From Pelagerythrobacter marensis (GTDB lineage: Bacteria > Pseudomonadota > Alphaproteobacteria > Sphingomonadales > Sphingomonadaceae): a stretch of 64,000 bases of DNA. Shown piece after piece: positions 27,955 through 36,834 of the stretch (positions are counted from its first letter, which is position 1; each line of letters opens with the position of its first letter). The translations under genes and the position numbers were made by a program. The notes under the pieces were generated by a model, which had not been told where the DNA came from, made no database searches, and worked only from the letters and a program-made list of their open reading frames with translations. The stretch covers positions 1,907,001 to 1,971,000 of the forward strand of contig NZ_CP011805.1 of the NCBI RefSeq assembly GCF_001028625.1, written 5' to 3'.

Positions 27955-29076
27955 TCAGGCTGCCGCCCGAAAGCGCTCCGCATTTTCCAGATCGGCCAGC
28001 GGCGCCAGAATTCGGCCGTCGAATTCGGCAATCTCCGCATCGGTCGCCACCCGGTGCGGCCAGTCCGCGTGAGTGAGGGCCCCGCGACCGAGAGTGACCA
28101 CATCCGCCCCATGATCGGAGATCAATTCCGCCGCGCGCAGCGGATCGTGCAGCGACCCGTTCGCCATGACCGGCAAGCCACTGTGCCGTTTCGCCAGGCT
28201 GGCAAGGCTGGCCCCATCCCCGAAGGCCGGCTGCCATGCCTCGAACTCGGTAGTGTGGATATAATCGATCGGCAGGCCGCCAAGCAGTCCGTAGATCTCG
28301 GCCGCCTCTTCCGGCCCGCGCCATTTGTGGTGGAAATCGTTGACCTTGCCTTGCGAACTGCGCAGCCCGACGATGAAATCGGGTCCAACCGCCGCGCGAA
28401 CCGCTTCGACCGTTTCGAGTGTGATCCGCAGGCGCCCCGCGACTGTACCTCCGTAGGCGTCGGCACGACGGTTTACGCCCTCGGTCAGAAACTGATCGAG
28501 GAGGTAGCCATTGGCGCCATGTATCTCGACCCCGTCGAAGCCAGCCTCGCAAGCGCGGAGGGCGGCCGCCGCGAAGCCTGCGATGGCTTCCTCGATTTCC
28601 GTCACGGACATTGCCACTGGCAGCGGGTATTTGCCCGCCCCGCGATAGAACGCCATCTGCTCGCCCGCCGGGCGCTCGGCCGAAGGGCCGCGTGTGCCAG
28701 ACCGAAAGCGATTGCCCTGCGAAAGCGCCCCGGCATGCATGAGTTGCGCAATGATCCGCGCGCCGCTTGCATGAACACGCTCGACAATCGGCTTCCACGC
28801 ATCGCGCTGGCTCGCGTCGGCCAGACCCGGCTGAAAATGATACCCCTGCGAGAATGCCTCGTCCGTATACAGACCCTCGGTTATGATCAGCCCGAAGCCG
28901 CCTTCGGCAAAGGCGCTGTAGTAGTCGCACATCGGCGCGGTGGCGTGGCCTGTTTCCGTGGCGCTAATCCGCGTCATCGGCGCGACGGCAAGCCGGTTGT
29001 CCAGCGCGAGGGAACCGAGTTTCACGGAATCGAACAGGCGCTGCGTGGCAGCCTTCGCTGTGGAATTCGTGGCCAT
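27955..29076 (-). CDS. Old Yellow Enzyme family NADH:flavin oxidoreductase
   Basis: The 373-residue TIM-barrel flavoprotein has NRLAVAPMTRISA at the N-terminus, the active-site pair in IHGANGYLLDQF, and GVNRRADAYGGTVAGR typical of the NemA/OYE family. QLMHAGALSQ replaces the usual H-x-GR phrase. Such enzymes reduce activated C=C bonds with FMN and NAD(P)H. It follows the RidA-family gene by 4 nt and is divergent from a LysR gene, the probable regulator. Its natural substrate is unknown. Confidence 0.9.
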   Translation of the reverse strand: MATNSTAKAATQRLFDSVKLGSLALDNRLAVAPMTRISATETGHATAPMCDYYSAFAEGGFGLIITEGLYTDEAFSQGYHFQPGLADASQRDAWKPIVERVHASGARIIAQLMHAGALSQGNRFRSGTRGPSAERPAGEQMAFYRGAGKYPLPVAMSVTEIEEAIAGFAAAALRACEAGFDGVEIHGANGYLLDQFLTEGVNRRADAYGGTVAGRLRITLETVEAVRAAVGPDFIVGLRSSQGKVNDFHHKWRGPEEAAEIYGLLGGLPIDYIHTTEFEAWQPAFGDGASLASLAKRHSGLPVMANGSLHDPLRAAELISDHGADVVTLGRGALTHADWPHRVATDAEIAEFDGRILAPLADLENAERFRAAA

Positions 29077-29080
29077 CGGA

Positions 29081-29479
29081 TCACCGTGCCTCCGTGTCGC
29101 GGATAGCGGCGATCGCCTCGATCTCGATCATGACTTCGGGTTTGTAGAGCGCCTTCACTTCGGCGATCGTATCCGCCGGGTACGGGGCGGAGAAGAATGC
29201 GCGGCGCAGTTCGACGACATCGTTGAAATGGCCCATGTCGGTGACGAAGATCGTCACCTTGATGACATCGTCGAGGCTGGACCCGCCGGCTTCCAGCGCG
29301 CGGCGCAGATTGGCGAAGGCCTGCCTCCCCTGGGCCAGAAAGCCTCCTTCGACGATCTTGCCGTCGTCGTCCGAGCCCGCCTGTCCCGAAACGAAGAGCA
29401 GATTGCCAAACCTGATCCCCTGGGAAAGCAGGAAGGGTTCATAATTGTCTGGCGTGGTGACGATGCGTTCCAGTTTCAT
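29081..29479 (-). CDS. RidA/YjgF family protein lacking the usual catalytic Arg
   Basis: The 132-residue protein has the chorismate-mutase-like Rid fold with NLLFVSGQAGSD, DVIKVTIFVTDMGHFN, and the C-terminal MIEIEAIAAI. The Arg before the last strand that binds the enamine/imine carboxylate in RidA is absent; the segment reads ALYKPEVMIEIEAIA. It therefore probably belongs to one of the Rid subfamilies that do not deaminate 2-aminoacrylate. It is the first gene of a two-gene unit with the Old Yellow Enzyme gene. Confidence 0.85.
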   Translation of the reverse strand: MKLERIVTTPDNYEPFLLSQGIRFGNLLFVSGQAGSDDDGKIVEGGFLAQGRQAFANLRRALEAGGSSLDDVIKVTIFVTDMGHFNDVVELRRAFFSAPYPADTIAEVKALYKPEVMIEIEAIAAIRDTEAR

Positions 29480-29613
29480 CTTGTTGTTCCATCCGCAAGG
29501 GGGCTATGGTGAGAAAAACTAATCATACCCCGGGTTGAAACTGAGCATATGCGCCTGGATGAAGGCGCCGACAAACGCCCAATTCTCACTCAACAAATTA
29601 GATTGATTCATCC
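29480..29613. promoter_or_regulatory. Divergent promoter region RidA-OYE / LysR
   Basis: This 134-bp AT-richer region contains TTGAAA near 29536 and a run of AACAAATTAGATTGATT close to the LysR start. The arrangement (LysR divergent from its target operon) is typical, but no convincing T-N11-A motif was fixed. Confidence 0.45.
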
Positions 29614-30504
29614 ATGACTCGCCGCCTTCCCCCCCTTTCCGCGCTTCGGGCTTTCGAAGCCGCGGCACGCAATGGAAGTTTCAAGCAGGCGGCGGAGGAG
29701 CTGGCAGTCACGCCCACGGCAATCAGCCATCAGATTCGCGCACTGGAGGAGAATCTGGACTGCGCCCTGTTCGAGCGTCGCGTTCGAAAAGTCGTCCTGA
29801 CCGATGCCGGGGCGCAGCTCTACCCGGTATTGAGGGATGGCTTCGATGCGTTCGCCGAAGCAATCGGACGCTTGAGACATCGCAGCAGCCGAACCCAGGT
29901 CACGATCTCGGCCACGACCGCATTCACGGCACGCTGGCTCGTCCCGCGCGTAAGCGGCTTTCGCCTTCAACATCCCGCCATCGACCTTCAGTTTCAGGCG
30001 TCCGACGACGTGGTCAATGTTGAGGCTGCCGGGGTCGATATCGCGATCCGCTATGGCGAAGGGCCCTACCCGGACTTTGCGGTGCTGCCTCTGTTTGCGG
30101 ATCGGTTCGCGCCGGTGTTCAATCCTGTGCTCAAGATCGAAACGCTCGAAGATCTGGCGCAGCGGCCACAGATCGCTTTCCAGTGGCGTCGCCGCCACCC
30201 GGATAATCCGACCTGGTCCCGCTGGTTCGCAGAGGCTGGATTGCAGCCGCCGTTCGAACAGGCGCAGCTTCGCTTCTCTGAAGAGAGCCACGCCATCCAG
30301 GCGGCGGTGGCCGGCCAGGGCGTGGCGCTGGCCAGCCTCGCGCTGGTGAAGGAGGAACTGGCCGCCCGGCAACTCGTCCAGCCTTTCGGGCCAGCCATCT
30401 CCGGCTTTCGCCATCACCTGCTGATCAGAAAGGGAGAAACCAGCAAGGCCATTGGCGAAGTGGTGGACTGGCTTCGGGCCGAGGCTGCGGCCGAGGCGGC
30501 ATAA
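29614..30504 (+). CDS. LysR-family regulator (GcvA type)
   Basis: The 296-residue protein has an N-terminal winged HTH (LSALRAFEAAARNGSFKQAA, then AISHQIRALEENLDCALFER) and a periplasmic-binding-type effector domain from about residue 92. The phrase TAFTARWLVPRVSGF is typical of the GcvA subgroup. It diverges from the RidA/Old Yellow Enzyme genes, which are its most likely target. It converges with the VOC gene, with 23 bp between stop codons. Confidence 0.9.
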   Translation: MTRRLPPLSALRAFEAAARNGSFKQAAEELAVTPTAISHQIRALEENLDCALFERRVRKVVLTDAGAQLYPVLRDGFDAFAEAIGRLRHRSSRTQVTISATTAFTARWLVPRVSGFRLQHPAIDLQFQASDDVVNVEAAGVDIAIRYGEGPYPDFAVLPLFADRFAPVFNPVLKIETLEDLAQRPQIAFQWRRRHPDNPTWSRWFAEAGLQPPFEQAQLRFSEESHAIQAAVAGQGVALASLALVKEELAARQLVQPFGPAISGFRHHLLIRKGETSKAIGEVVDWLRAEAAAEAA

Positions 30505-30527
30505 GCGCAGTCGACGGCTGCGGGATA

Positions 30528-30935
30528 TCAGGCAAGCAGTTCGTTGAATTCCAGAACGTTGCGGTCTGGATCGCGGACGAAGCATCCCCGGCGGCGGCCG
30601 CTGCCCATCACGACCGGGCCTTCGGTAATGGCGATCTTCATTTTGCGCAGCCAGGCGACGAACGCGTCCATATCCTCCACCAGGAAGGCGACGTGCGTAT
30701 AGCCCGGCCGCTTGGGCTGCGTGTCCATGAGGACATTGCCCACGGCATCGTCTGCTATGCCATTGTAGATCAGATGGATCCTTATCCCCGATGGGTGAAC
30801 CAGGCCTCGCGCGGCGGCGTCCGGCGATTCCTCTTCGGGATCGGCCACGAAGCCCAGGCTTTCATAGAACGCCTGGGCCCGAGCAATGTCGGTGACGCGA
30901 ATGCCGACGTGGTCGAAGCCGGTGACGAGCGCCAT
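30528..30935 (-). CDS. VOC-family protein (glyoxalase/dioxygenase fold)
   Basis: The 135-residue protein contains two beta-alpha-beta-beta-beta modules of the vicinal oxygen chelate fold. Candidate metal ligands are His9 (FDHVGIRV), His81 (THVAFLVED) and Glu129 (NVLEFNE), the classic H-H-E set. The ATG at 30935 overlaps the stop codon of the preceding 218-residue gene. Family members include lyases, isomerases and extradiol dioxygenases, so the reaction is undetermined. Its coupling to an M15-like protein is unusual. Confidence 0.85.
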   Translation of the reverse strand: MALVTGFDHVGIRVTDIARAQAFYESLGFVADPEEESPDAAARGLVHPSGIRIHLIYNGIADDAVGNVLMDTQPKRPGYTHVAFLVEDMDAFVAWLRKMKIAITEGPVVMGSGRRRGCFVRDPDRNVLEFNELLA

Positions 30936-31591
30936 CACCGTGCCCCCATCGCTGCCACATCGCGATAGAACTCGCTGTGATCGCCGGCGAAATTGTCCAT
31001 CCCCTCTTCGGTCAGGTGTTCGCTGTATGGAGGCGCGAGGAACGATATCGCCTTGCTGGCCGGGCCCTGATACCAGCGAATGTTGAAGGCGCAGAGCGGA
31101 CGGAAGAACGTCACTTGCGCGTAATCCTCGATATTGTCGCGAATCCACCAGGCCAGCGGGCGATAGTCGCCCGTGCGTTGATGGTGGTCGAGGTAGGCGG
31201 GGATAACGAGCGTCAGCGTCCCGCCGAGAAACCCGGCCTCGTCCGGCCTGTCCCATATGTGCTGCGCTGCGTTGCTGGCATTGTCGGTGCACCAGCAGGC
31301 AGTGTCGCCGGCGACGTAGCGTTCGTTGCAATGGGCATTGAGGGTAGGAGAACGATAGGCGCTGCGTATGCTCACGTGGCCGAATGCGCGCTTGAGCGGT
31401 TCAAGCAGGCGCGTCGCGACCTCTCGCCCCACCTGCACCGCCAGATCGGGACGTTCCGGTATGTTGGGCACACCGTGAAAGTTGCCGACTTCGGAACAGA
31501 GCATTTCACGCATGAAGAAATTGTCCGACAGCCTGGTCCGGCCGAATTCGGTCAGCGTGGCCACGTCGTCGATGGTTGTCGGGATCGTCAT
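30935..31591 (-). CDS. Peptidase M15-like protein of unknown function
   Basis: The ATG at 31591 follows GGAG and gives 218 residues. Residues 21-110 resemble the N-terminal half of M15 D,D-carboxypeptidase-type folds: LSDNFFMREMLCSEVGNF, LEPLKRAFGHVSIRSAYRS and an AAQHIWDR segment where M15 enzymes have SQH. The later zinc His expected in M15 is not obvious (FFRPLCAFNIRWYQ), so catalysis is doubtful. There is no signal peptide, so it is probably cytoplasmic. It is translationally coupled to the VOC gene and divergent from a LysR gene. Its function is unknown. Confidence 0.55.
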   Translation of the reverse strand: MTIPTTIDDVATLTEFGRTRLSDNFFMREMLCSEVGNFHGVPNIPERPDLAVQVGREVATRLLEPLKRAFGHVSIRSAYRSPTLNAHCNERYVAGDTACWCTDNASNAAQHIWDRPDEAGFLGGTLTLVIPAYLDHHQRTGDYRPLAWWIRDNIEDYAQVTFFRPLCAFNIRWYQGPASKAISFLAPPYSEHLTEEGMDNFAGDHSEFYRDVAAMGAR

Positions 31592-31636
31592 GGGTGCTCC
31601 TGCAAGTATGGATGGTCTTGACAGGGCGCACATCGT

Positions 31637-31669
31637 ACAATTCATATTCCGCAACAATCCGCCAATTGT
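31637..31669. promoter_or_regulatory. Inverted repeat ACAATT-N21-AATTGT, possible LysR operator
   Basis: Perfect inverted 6-bp arms lie at 31637-31642 and 31664-31669 inside the 103-bp divergent region between the M15-like/VOC pair and a LysR gene. AT-rich arms two to three turns apart are compatible with LysR tetramer binding. Confidence 0.35.
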
Positions 31670-31694
31670 GTAATCATATATTTTGGATGATGAA

Positions 31695-32597
31695 ATGTTG
31701 ACCGACGATTCCCTGCGCCACCTGCGGATCATCGTCGCGATCGACGAAGAAGGCTCGCTCGCCGCCGCCAGCCGCAAGCTGGGGCTTTCGCTGCCTTCGA
31801 TCTCGCGCATCCTGTCGCAGTCCGAGGCGAATATCGGGGCGAGACTGTTCGAGCGGACAGCGCGCCGGTGCGTCTCCACCGAAGTGGGGAGCATCGTGCT
31901 CGAACGGTCTCGCCAGATCCTGGCCGACTATACGGAGATGTTCGAAATCGCCGGTGGAAGCTGGCGGGAACCGAAAGGCCTGGTCCGCATGACTGCGCCG
32001 GTGACTTTCGGCCGTCTGCACGTGGTGCCCAGCCTGTGCCGTTTTCTCGATGCAAACCCTGCCATCGATGTCGCCCTGCACCTGACCGATGCGGTCGTCG
32101 ACCTGACCGACGCGGGCTTTGACGTGGGGCTTCGCATCGGCCCGGTTACATCGCCCTCTCTGGTCGCGAAACGGGTGGGGGAGGTTGCCTGGTGGACCCT
32201 GGCCAGCCGCGATTATCTCGACCGGCATGGGACGCCCGCCAGTCCGGCGGATCTGGGCGGCCACAAGTGGATTCAGCATTCGAGCATTCTGCAGCCCGCC
32301 CGGTCGCCGCAGGACCTGTTCGGTCCGCAAACCGCAACGCCTTCAACGCGCCTTGCCGTGAACGACGCGATGGCCGCGCTGGAGGCGGCGCGCAGAGGCA
32401 TGGGGATTCTGTCTGCGCTATCCTATCAGGCGCAGAAGGATGTCGATGAAGGTCGGCTGGTGCGGATACGCTTTCCGGGTGAGGCGGAGCCCATTCCCGT
32501 CTCGCTCGTCTATCCCGAAACGAGGCGCAGGATCGAACGCTCGCGGCGCCTGGTGGACTTTCTGGCCGAAGACTTTGGCAAGCTGCTGCGGAGCTAG
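31695..32597 (+). CDS. LysR-family regulator
   Basis: The ATG at 31695 gives 300 residues; a TTG at 31683 would add four. The N-terminal HTH includes DEEGSLAAASRKLGLSLPSI and RLFERTARRCVSTE, followed by a substrate-binding domain with RMTAPVTFGRLHVVP, typical of the AaeR/DsdC-like subgroup often annotated as the 'LysR, GstR/CrgA type'. It is divergent from the M15-like/VOC pair, its likely target. No binding specificity can be read from the sequence. Confidence 0.9.
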   Translation: MLTDDSLRHLRIIVAIDEEGSLAAASRKLGLSLPSISRILSQSEANIGARLFERTARRCVSTEVGSIVLERSRQILADYTEMFEIAGGSWREPKGLVRMTAPVTFGRLHVVPSLCRFLDANPAIDVALHLTDAVVDLTDAGFDVGLRIGPVTSPSLVAKRVGEVAWWTLASRDYLDRHGTPASPADLGGHKWIQHSSILQPARSPQDLFGPQTATPSTRLAVNDAMAALEAARRGMGILSALSYQAQKDVDEGRLVRIRFPGEAEPIPVSLVYPETRRRIERSRRLVDFLAEDFGKLLRS

Positions 32598-32753
32598 AGC
32601 CTGTCGGCGAAGATTCCGATGCAGGGTATGGAACCCATCCTCCCCAGAGCCGGGGCATTGACGACCGACGGCAATCCACACCCTGCGGACATGCGGGTTG
32701 CAATCCGATGACGAATTGCGCATCGATCATGCCGAGAAGGCAGGGGAGCGGAT

Positions 32754-33692
32754 TTGGAACATAGGGTACGCATCGACGAAGAATTGAACGAGCAGCCGCT
32801 TGAGGTCATCCTGCGCCCGACCGCCGATGAAAAGGGCGCCTGGACCGGCGCACCCGGCCCCCGAATGGGGCCTCGCCTGTTCGGGGGGCAGGCGGTGGCG
32901 CAGGCGCTGATGGCCGCTTCGCTGGAAGAGGATGCGGAACGGCTGGCGCATTCGCTCCATTGCTATTTCCTCAAGCCAGGCATGGCCGAGGAGCCGGTCG
33001 AATATCGCGTGACTCACCTGACCGCGGGCCGCAGCTTCGCCGCGCGCCGGGTGGAGGCATGGCAGGGCCAACTGTGCATCTTTTCCATGATCACATCGTT
33101 CCACCGGCCCGAGCCCGGCTTTCGCCATGCCGACGAAAGCCCTTATCCGCTTGACGTAGAGGGTGCGCGCGCTGCGCTGGACGAATGGCGCGAACGTGGC
33201 GGGGATGGCGGCGAACACCCACTCGCGCAGCGGCTGCAGCGACGGCCGATCGAGATCGTGCCGCTCGATCCTTCCGCCATTTTCGGCGGAGCCGGGCACG
33301 AACCGCGGGCCGCGTGGTGGATGCGCCTGCGCCGGCCGGCCAGGGCCGATCCGGCAATGCAGCGCGCGCTGCTCTCCTATGCCTCCGACATGCTGTTCAT
33401 GCGCAACGCAATGCTGCCGCACGCGATCCAGCCGGGCAGCCACGAGGTTCAGGCGACCAGCCTCGACCATGCGCTGTGGTTCCACGAGACGCCCGACTTC
33501 GACCGCTGGCACCTGTTCGTCAGCGACAGTCCGTGGGCCGGTAGCGCGCGCGGGTTGAGCCGCGGGCATTTCTTTGCCGAGGACGGCCGGATGATCGCCA
33601 CCGCGCAACAGGAAAACCTGATGCGCCCGCAAGGCGAAGCGCTGGAACGCCTTGCCGCGCAGGACCAACCTGCCCCGCCGTCCCCGGCCTGA
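32754..33692 (+). CDS. tesB: Acyl-CoA thioesterase II
   Basis: The best start is TTG 32754, preceded by AGGGGAG, giving 312 residues. It has the double hot-dog fold: an N-terminal RLFGGQAVAQALMAA with YFLKPG, and a C-terminal half with SLDHALWFH, SARGLSRGHFF and ATAQQENLMR. The Asp, Ser and Gln of the TesB catalytic triad are all present. It hydrolyses acyl-CoA to free acid and CoA. No ATG start exists upstream in the frame. It lies 62 bp before a small ORF coupled to an SDR gene. Confidence 0.92.
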   Translation: MEHRVRIDEELNEQPLEVILRPTADEKGAWTGAPGPRMGPRLFGGQAVAQALMAASLEEDAERLAHSLHCYFLKPGMAEEPVEYRVTHLTAGRSFAARRVEAWQGQLCIFSMITSFHRPEPGFRHADESPYPLDVEGARAALDEWRERGGDGGEHPLAQRLQRRPIEIVPLDPSAIFGGAGHEPRAAWWMRLRRPARADPAMQRALLSYASDMLFMRNAMLPHAIQPGSHEVQATSLDHALWFHETPDFDRWHLFVSDSPWAGSARGLSRGHFFAEDGRMIATAQQENLMRPQGEALERLAAQDQPAPPSPA

Positions 33693-33749
33693 TCGCCCCC
33701 GGCCCGCACACCGACGACGAGAACGACAATAAGAACGAGAGGAACCCCC

Positions 33750-33878
33750 ATGTCGCCATTCCACCCTGACCGCAAAATCACACAAGCTCTCGCCAGGGCA
33801 GCGGCCCATCGCCCCTCGCCCGCCGCGCGCTCGGTCGCTGGCCAGATGGTCGCGTTCGACAGCGGGGCAGGGATATGA
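33750..33878 (+). CDS. Small ORF translationally coupled to SDR, 42 residues
   Basis: The ATG at 33750 follows GAGAGGA at normal spacing and opens a 43-codon frame whose TGA overlaps the SDR start (ATGA). The peptide is Ala/Arg-rich, with no membrane segment or recognised domain. The placement suggests a leader that couples translation to the SDR. A remnant of a longer gene is possible, but no homology is visible. Confidence 0.4.
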   Translation: MSPFHPDRKITQALARAAAHRPSPAARSVAGQMVAFDSGAGI

Positions 33879-34687
33879 GCGACCGGCTGGCGGGCAAGAT
33901 CGCGGTCGTTACCGGCGCGGCCTCGGGCATTGGCCGGGCGAGCGCGCTGCTGTTCGCGCGCGAGGGTGCCCGCGTGGTCGCTTTCGACCGGGCGGAGGCA
34001 GTGCATGACACCGCAGAAGCCGTGCGCGCCGCCGGAGGGCAGGCGCTGGCGAGAACGGGCGATGCCGGCGACGAAGCCGACATTGCCGCGCTGGTCGCAG
34101 CGGCCGGGGCCGAATTCGGCGCGCTGCACCTGTTCTTCGCCAATGCCGGGATCACCGGCGGGGTGCGCGGCGGGTTCTTCGACGCATCGCCGGACGACTG
34201 GGCCGAGGTGCTGCGCGTCAACCTGATCGGCCCGTTCCTGGCGGTGAAGCACGCGGCGCCCGCGATCCGCGACAGCGGCGGCGGCGCGATCGTCTGCACC
34301 GCATCGGTCGCCGGCCTGCGTTCGGGGGCCGGCCCGGCGCAATATTCGGCGAGCAAGGCGGGGGTGATCAACCTGGTGCAGACGGCGGCGCAGCAGCTCG
34401 CCGGCACCGGCGTGCGGATCAACGCGGTCCTTCCCGGCCTGACCGAAACGGGCATGACCCGCCCGCTCTACGAAGGCGCGCGCGCGGCGGGGAAAGAGGA
34501 CCGGATCGGCCAGCTCAACCCGCTGCTACGCGGCGGCGAGCCGGAGGAGATCGCGGCGGCGGCGCTGTTCCTGCTGTCCGGCGATGCCAGCTACATCAAT
34601 GGGCAGGCGCTGGCGGTGGACGGCGGGCTGTCGAGTTCGCACCCGACCTCCCGCCCGCCGGGCGATCCTGGCCGCCCCAGCTCGTGA
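33875..34687 (+). CDS. Short-chain dehydrogenase/reductase
   Basis: The 270-residue classical SDR has the NAD(P)-binding TGAASGIGRA near residues 14-23, NAG in FFANAGITGG, a catalytic Ser in CTASVAGL, and the YSASKAG motif (Tyr-x-x-x-Lys). Asp38 after beta-2 (VVAFDRAE) favours NAD(H). The C-terminus is longer and Pro/Ser-rich compared with most SDRs. It lies downstream of tesB and a coupled small ORF. The substrate is unknown. Confidence 0.9.
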   Translation: MSDRLAGKIAVVTGAASGIGRASALLFAREGARVVAFDRAEAVHDTAEAVRAAGGQALARTGDAGDEADIAALVAAAGAEFGALHLFFANAGITGGVRGGFFDASPDDWAEVLRVNLIGPFLAVKHAAPAIRDSGGGAIVCTASVAGLRSGAGPAQYSASKAGVINLVQTAAQQLAGTGVRINAVLPGLTETGMTRPLYEGARAAGKEDRIGQLNPLLRGGEPEEIAAAALFLLSGDASYINGQALAVDGGLSSSHPTSRPPGDPGRPSS

Positions 34688-34712
34688 CCAACCTGTACCG
34701 CGGGCGGCGAGC

Positions 34713-36569
34713 CTAGAGGCCGGCGGCGACCGCGATCCAGTAGGTCGCCCCGGCGAAGACGTAAGCGAGCGCGAAGAGATAGCCGACCATGAACATCGGC
34801 CATTTCCAGCCGTTCGTCTCGCGCCGCGCGACCGCGATGGTCGAAAGGCATTGCGGCGCGAAAACGAACCAGGCGAGGAAGGCGAGCGCAGTCGGCAGGC
34901 TCCACCGCGCCGTGATCTGTTCTTCCAGCGCCAGGGCTGTTTCGTCCTCATCGCCCGAATCGACGGCATAGGTTGTGGCGAGCGAGGAGACCGCAACCTC
35001 GCGCGCGGCCATCGCGGGCACCAGCGCCAGCGCCATCTCGCGGTTGAAACCAATCGGTTCCACCACGGCATGGACGCCGGTCGCGATCGTGCCCGCGAAC
35101 GATGCGTCGATCTGGCTTTCGCCGGGATCGGCCTTGGGGAATGACAGCAGGACCCAGAGGGCAATCGTTGCGACAAAGATGATCGTGCCCGCGCGCCGCA
35201 GGAACACCCAGGCGCGCTGCCACAGGCCGATCGCGAGATCGCGCAGGCGCGGCATCTGGTATCGCGGCATTTCCATGATGAAGCCGCTGGCGGCGCCTTT
35301 CGCGACCGTGCGCCGCAGGACCAGCGCAGCAATCATCGCGCCGGCAATCCCGGCGACATACAGCGCGAACATGACCAGCCCTTGCAGCCCGACGCCCGGC
35401 CCGACGGTGGTGTTGGGAATCACCGCGGCAATGATCAGCGCATAGACCGGCAGCCGCGCCGAACAGGTCATCAGCGGTGCGACCAGAATCGTAGTCAGGC
35501 GATCTTTCGGATCGGCAATGCTGCGCGTCGCCATGATCCCCGGAATCGCACAGGCGACGCTGGAAAGCAGGGGAATGAAGCTTTTGCCCGACAGGCCGAC
35601 GCGGGCCATCAGGCGATCCATGATATAGGCCGCCCGGGCCATATATCCGCTCGCTTCCATCACCAGGATGAAGGCGAAGAGGATCACGATCTGCGGCAGG
35701 AACACGACGACCGAACCGACACCGGCCAGAACGCCTTCGGTCACCAGGTCGCGCAGAAAGCCGCCGGGGAAAGTCGCAACGACCCATTCCGAAATCGCAC
35801 CGACGGCGCCTTCCAGCGCATCGGCGAACGGGGTCGCCCAGGCGAACACGGCCTGAAAGATGACGAACAGCAGGGCGAGCAGGATCGGTGCGCCAAACCA
35901 GGGATGCAGCAGGATCGTGTCCAGCCCGGAATGGAGCCGGTGCTGCGCGGATTCGGACAGGGTCGCGCCCTTCGCCATGTGCCGTGCCGCCAGCCGGCGT
36001 TCGGGCAATGTCAGATGCTGCCGCGTGTGCGTTTCCGCCTCTTCGTCGCTCGCCTGGATTTCGGCGCGGGCGATCGCTTCCGCCAGCTCGTCCAGACCGC
36101 GGCGGCGCACCGCGACGGTCGGGATCACGGGCACGCCGAGCGCCTGCGACAGCGCAGCGGGATCGAGCGTCAGCCCGTCCCGTTCTGCCAGGTCGATCAT
36201 GTTCAGCGCGACCACGGTCGGCCGGCCGAGCGCGATCACTTCCTGCGCGAAGACCAGATGCTGTTCCAGATTCGCGGCATCGAGCACCAGCACGAGAACT
36301 TCGGGCAGGGCCTCGCCCGGAAATTCGCCGTGGACGACCTTGCGCGTCACTTCCTCGTCCGGGCTGGCCGAATCGAACGAATAGGAACCGGGCAGGTCGA
36401 TCAGTTCGACCGGCTCGCCCGAGGGCAGGATCAGTCGTCCCGCCTTGCGCTCCACCGTCACGCCCGGATAGTTCGCGATCTTCTGCCGCGCGCCGGTGAG
36501 GGCGTTGAACAGCGCGCTCTTGCCCGCATTGGGGTTGCCGACCAGCGCGGCGGTGCGTTGCCGGGTCAT
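34713..36569 (-). CDS. feoB: Ferrous iron transporter FeoB
   Basis: The 618-residue protein has an N-terminal G domain with GNPNAGKSALFNAL (G1), DLPGSYSF (G3) and LNMIDLAE (G4), followed by two Gate regions and about eight transmembrane helices. It imports Fe2+ across the inner membrane. It is shorter than E. coli FeoB but in the normal range for alphaproteobacteria. Its start overlaps the feoA stop (ATGA). A Fur-like box precedes feoA. Confidence 0.97.
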   Translation of the reverse strand: MTRQRTAALVGNPNAGKSALFNALTGARQKIANYPGVTVERKAGRLILPSGEPVELIDLPGSYSFDSASPDEEVTRKVVHGEFPGEALPEVLVLVLDAANLEQHLVFAQEVIALGRPTVVALNMIDLAERDGLTLDPAALSQALGVPVIPTVAVRRRGLDELAEAIARAEIQASDEEAETHTRQHLTLPERRLAARHMAKGATLSESAQHRLHSGLDTILLHPWFGAPILLALLFVIFQAVFAWATPFADALEGAVGAISEWVVATFPGGFLRDLVTEGVLAGVGSVVVFLPQIVILFAFILVMEASGYMARAAYIMDRLMARVGLSGKSFIPLLSSVACAIPGIMATRSIADPKDRLTTILVAPLMTCSARLPVYALIIAAVIPNTTVGPGVGLQGLVMFALYVAGIAGAMIAALVLRRTVAKGAASGFIMEMPRYQMPRLRDLAIGLWQRAWVFLRRAGTIIFVATIALWVLLSFPKADPGESQIDASFAGTIATGVHAVVEPIGFNREMALALVPAMAAREVAVSSLATTYAVDSGDEDETALALEEQITARWSLPTALAFLAWFVFAPQCLSTIAVARRETNGWKWPMFMVGYLFALAYVFAGATYWIAVAAGL

Positions 36570-36805
36570 GAGTATTCCACCTCCATCGCGGCGGCGTGCG
36601 CGCGGCGCAGGGCGACCGTCATGCGGCCGACCGTAACCGCGAGCGGATCGAAACCGCCGAACATTCCGCGATGCGCCAGCGTCACGCTGGCACCTTCGTC
36701 CAGACCCATAGCGCGCAGGCGCTTGGCGTCTTCGGGGGCGAGAATGGCCCAATCGACCGAAACGACGGTCGCCTGCTGGCCGTGATCGAGCTGATCGAGC
36801 GTCAT
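36566..36805 (-). CDS. feoA: Ferrous iron transport protein FeoA
   Basis: The 79-residue SH3-like protein has RLRAMGLDEGASVTLAHRG, the FeoA core motif. FeoA is a small cytoplasmic partner required for FeoB-mediated Fe2+ uptake. It starts 30 bp downstream of a Fur-like box and is translationally coupled to feoB. Confidence 0.93.
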   Translation of the reverse strand: MTLDQLDHGQQATVVSVDWAILAPEDAKRLRAMGLDEGASVTLAHRGMFGGFDPLAVTVGRMTVALRRAHAAAMEVEYS

Positions 36806-36834
36806 ACCCAGCCCGCTATGGGATACGAACTACA

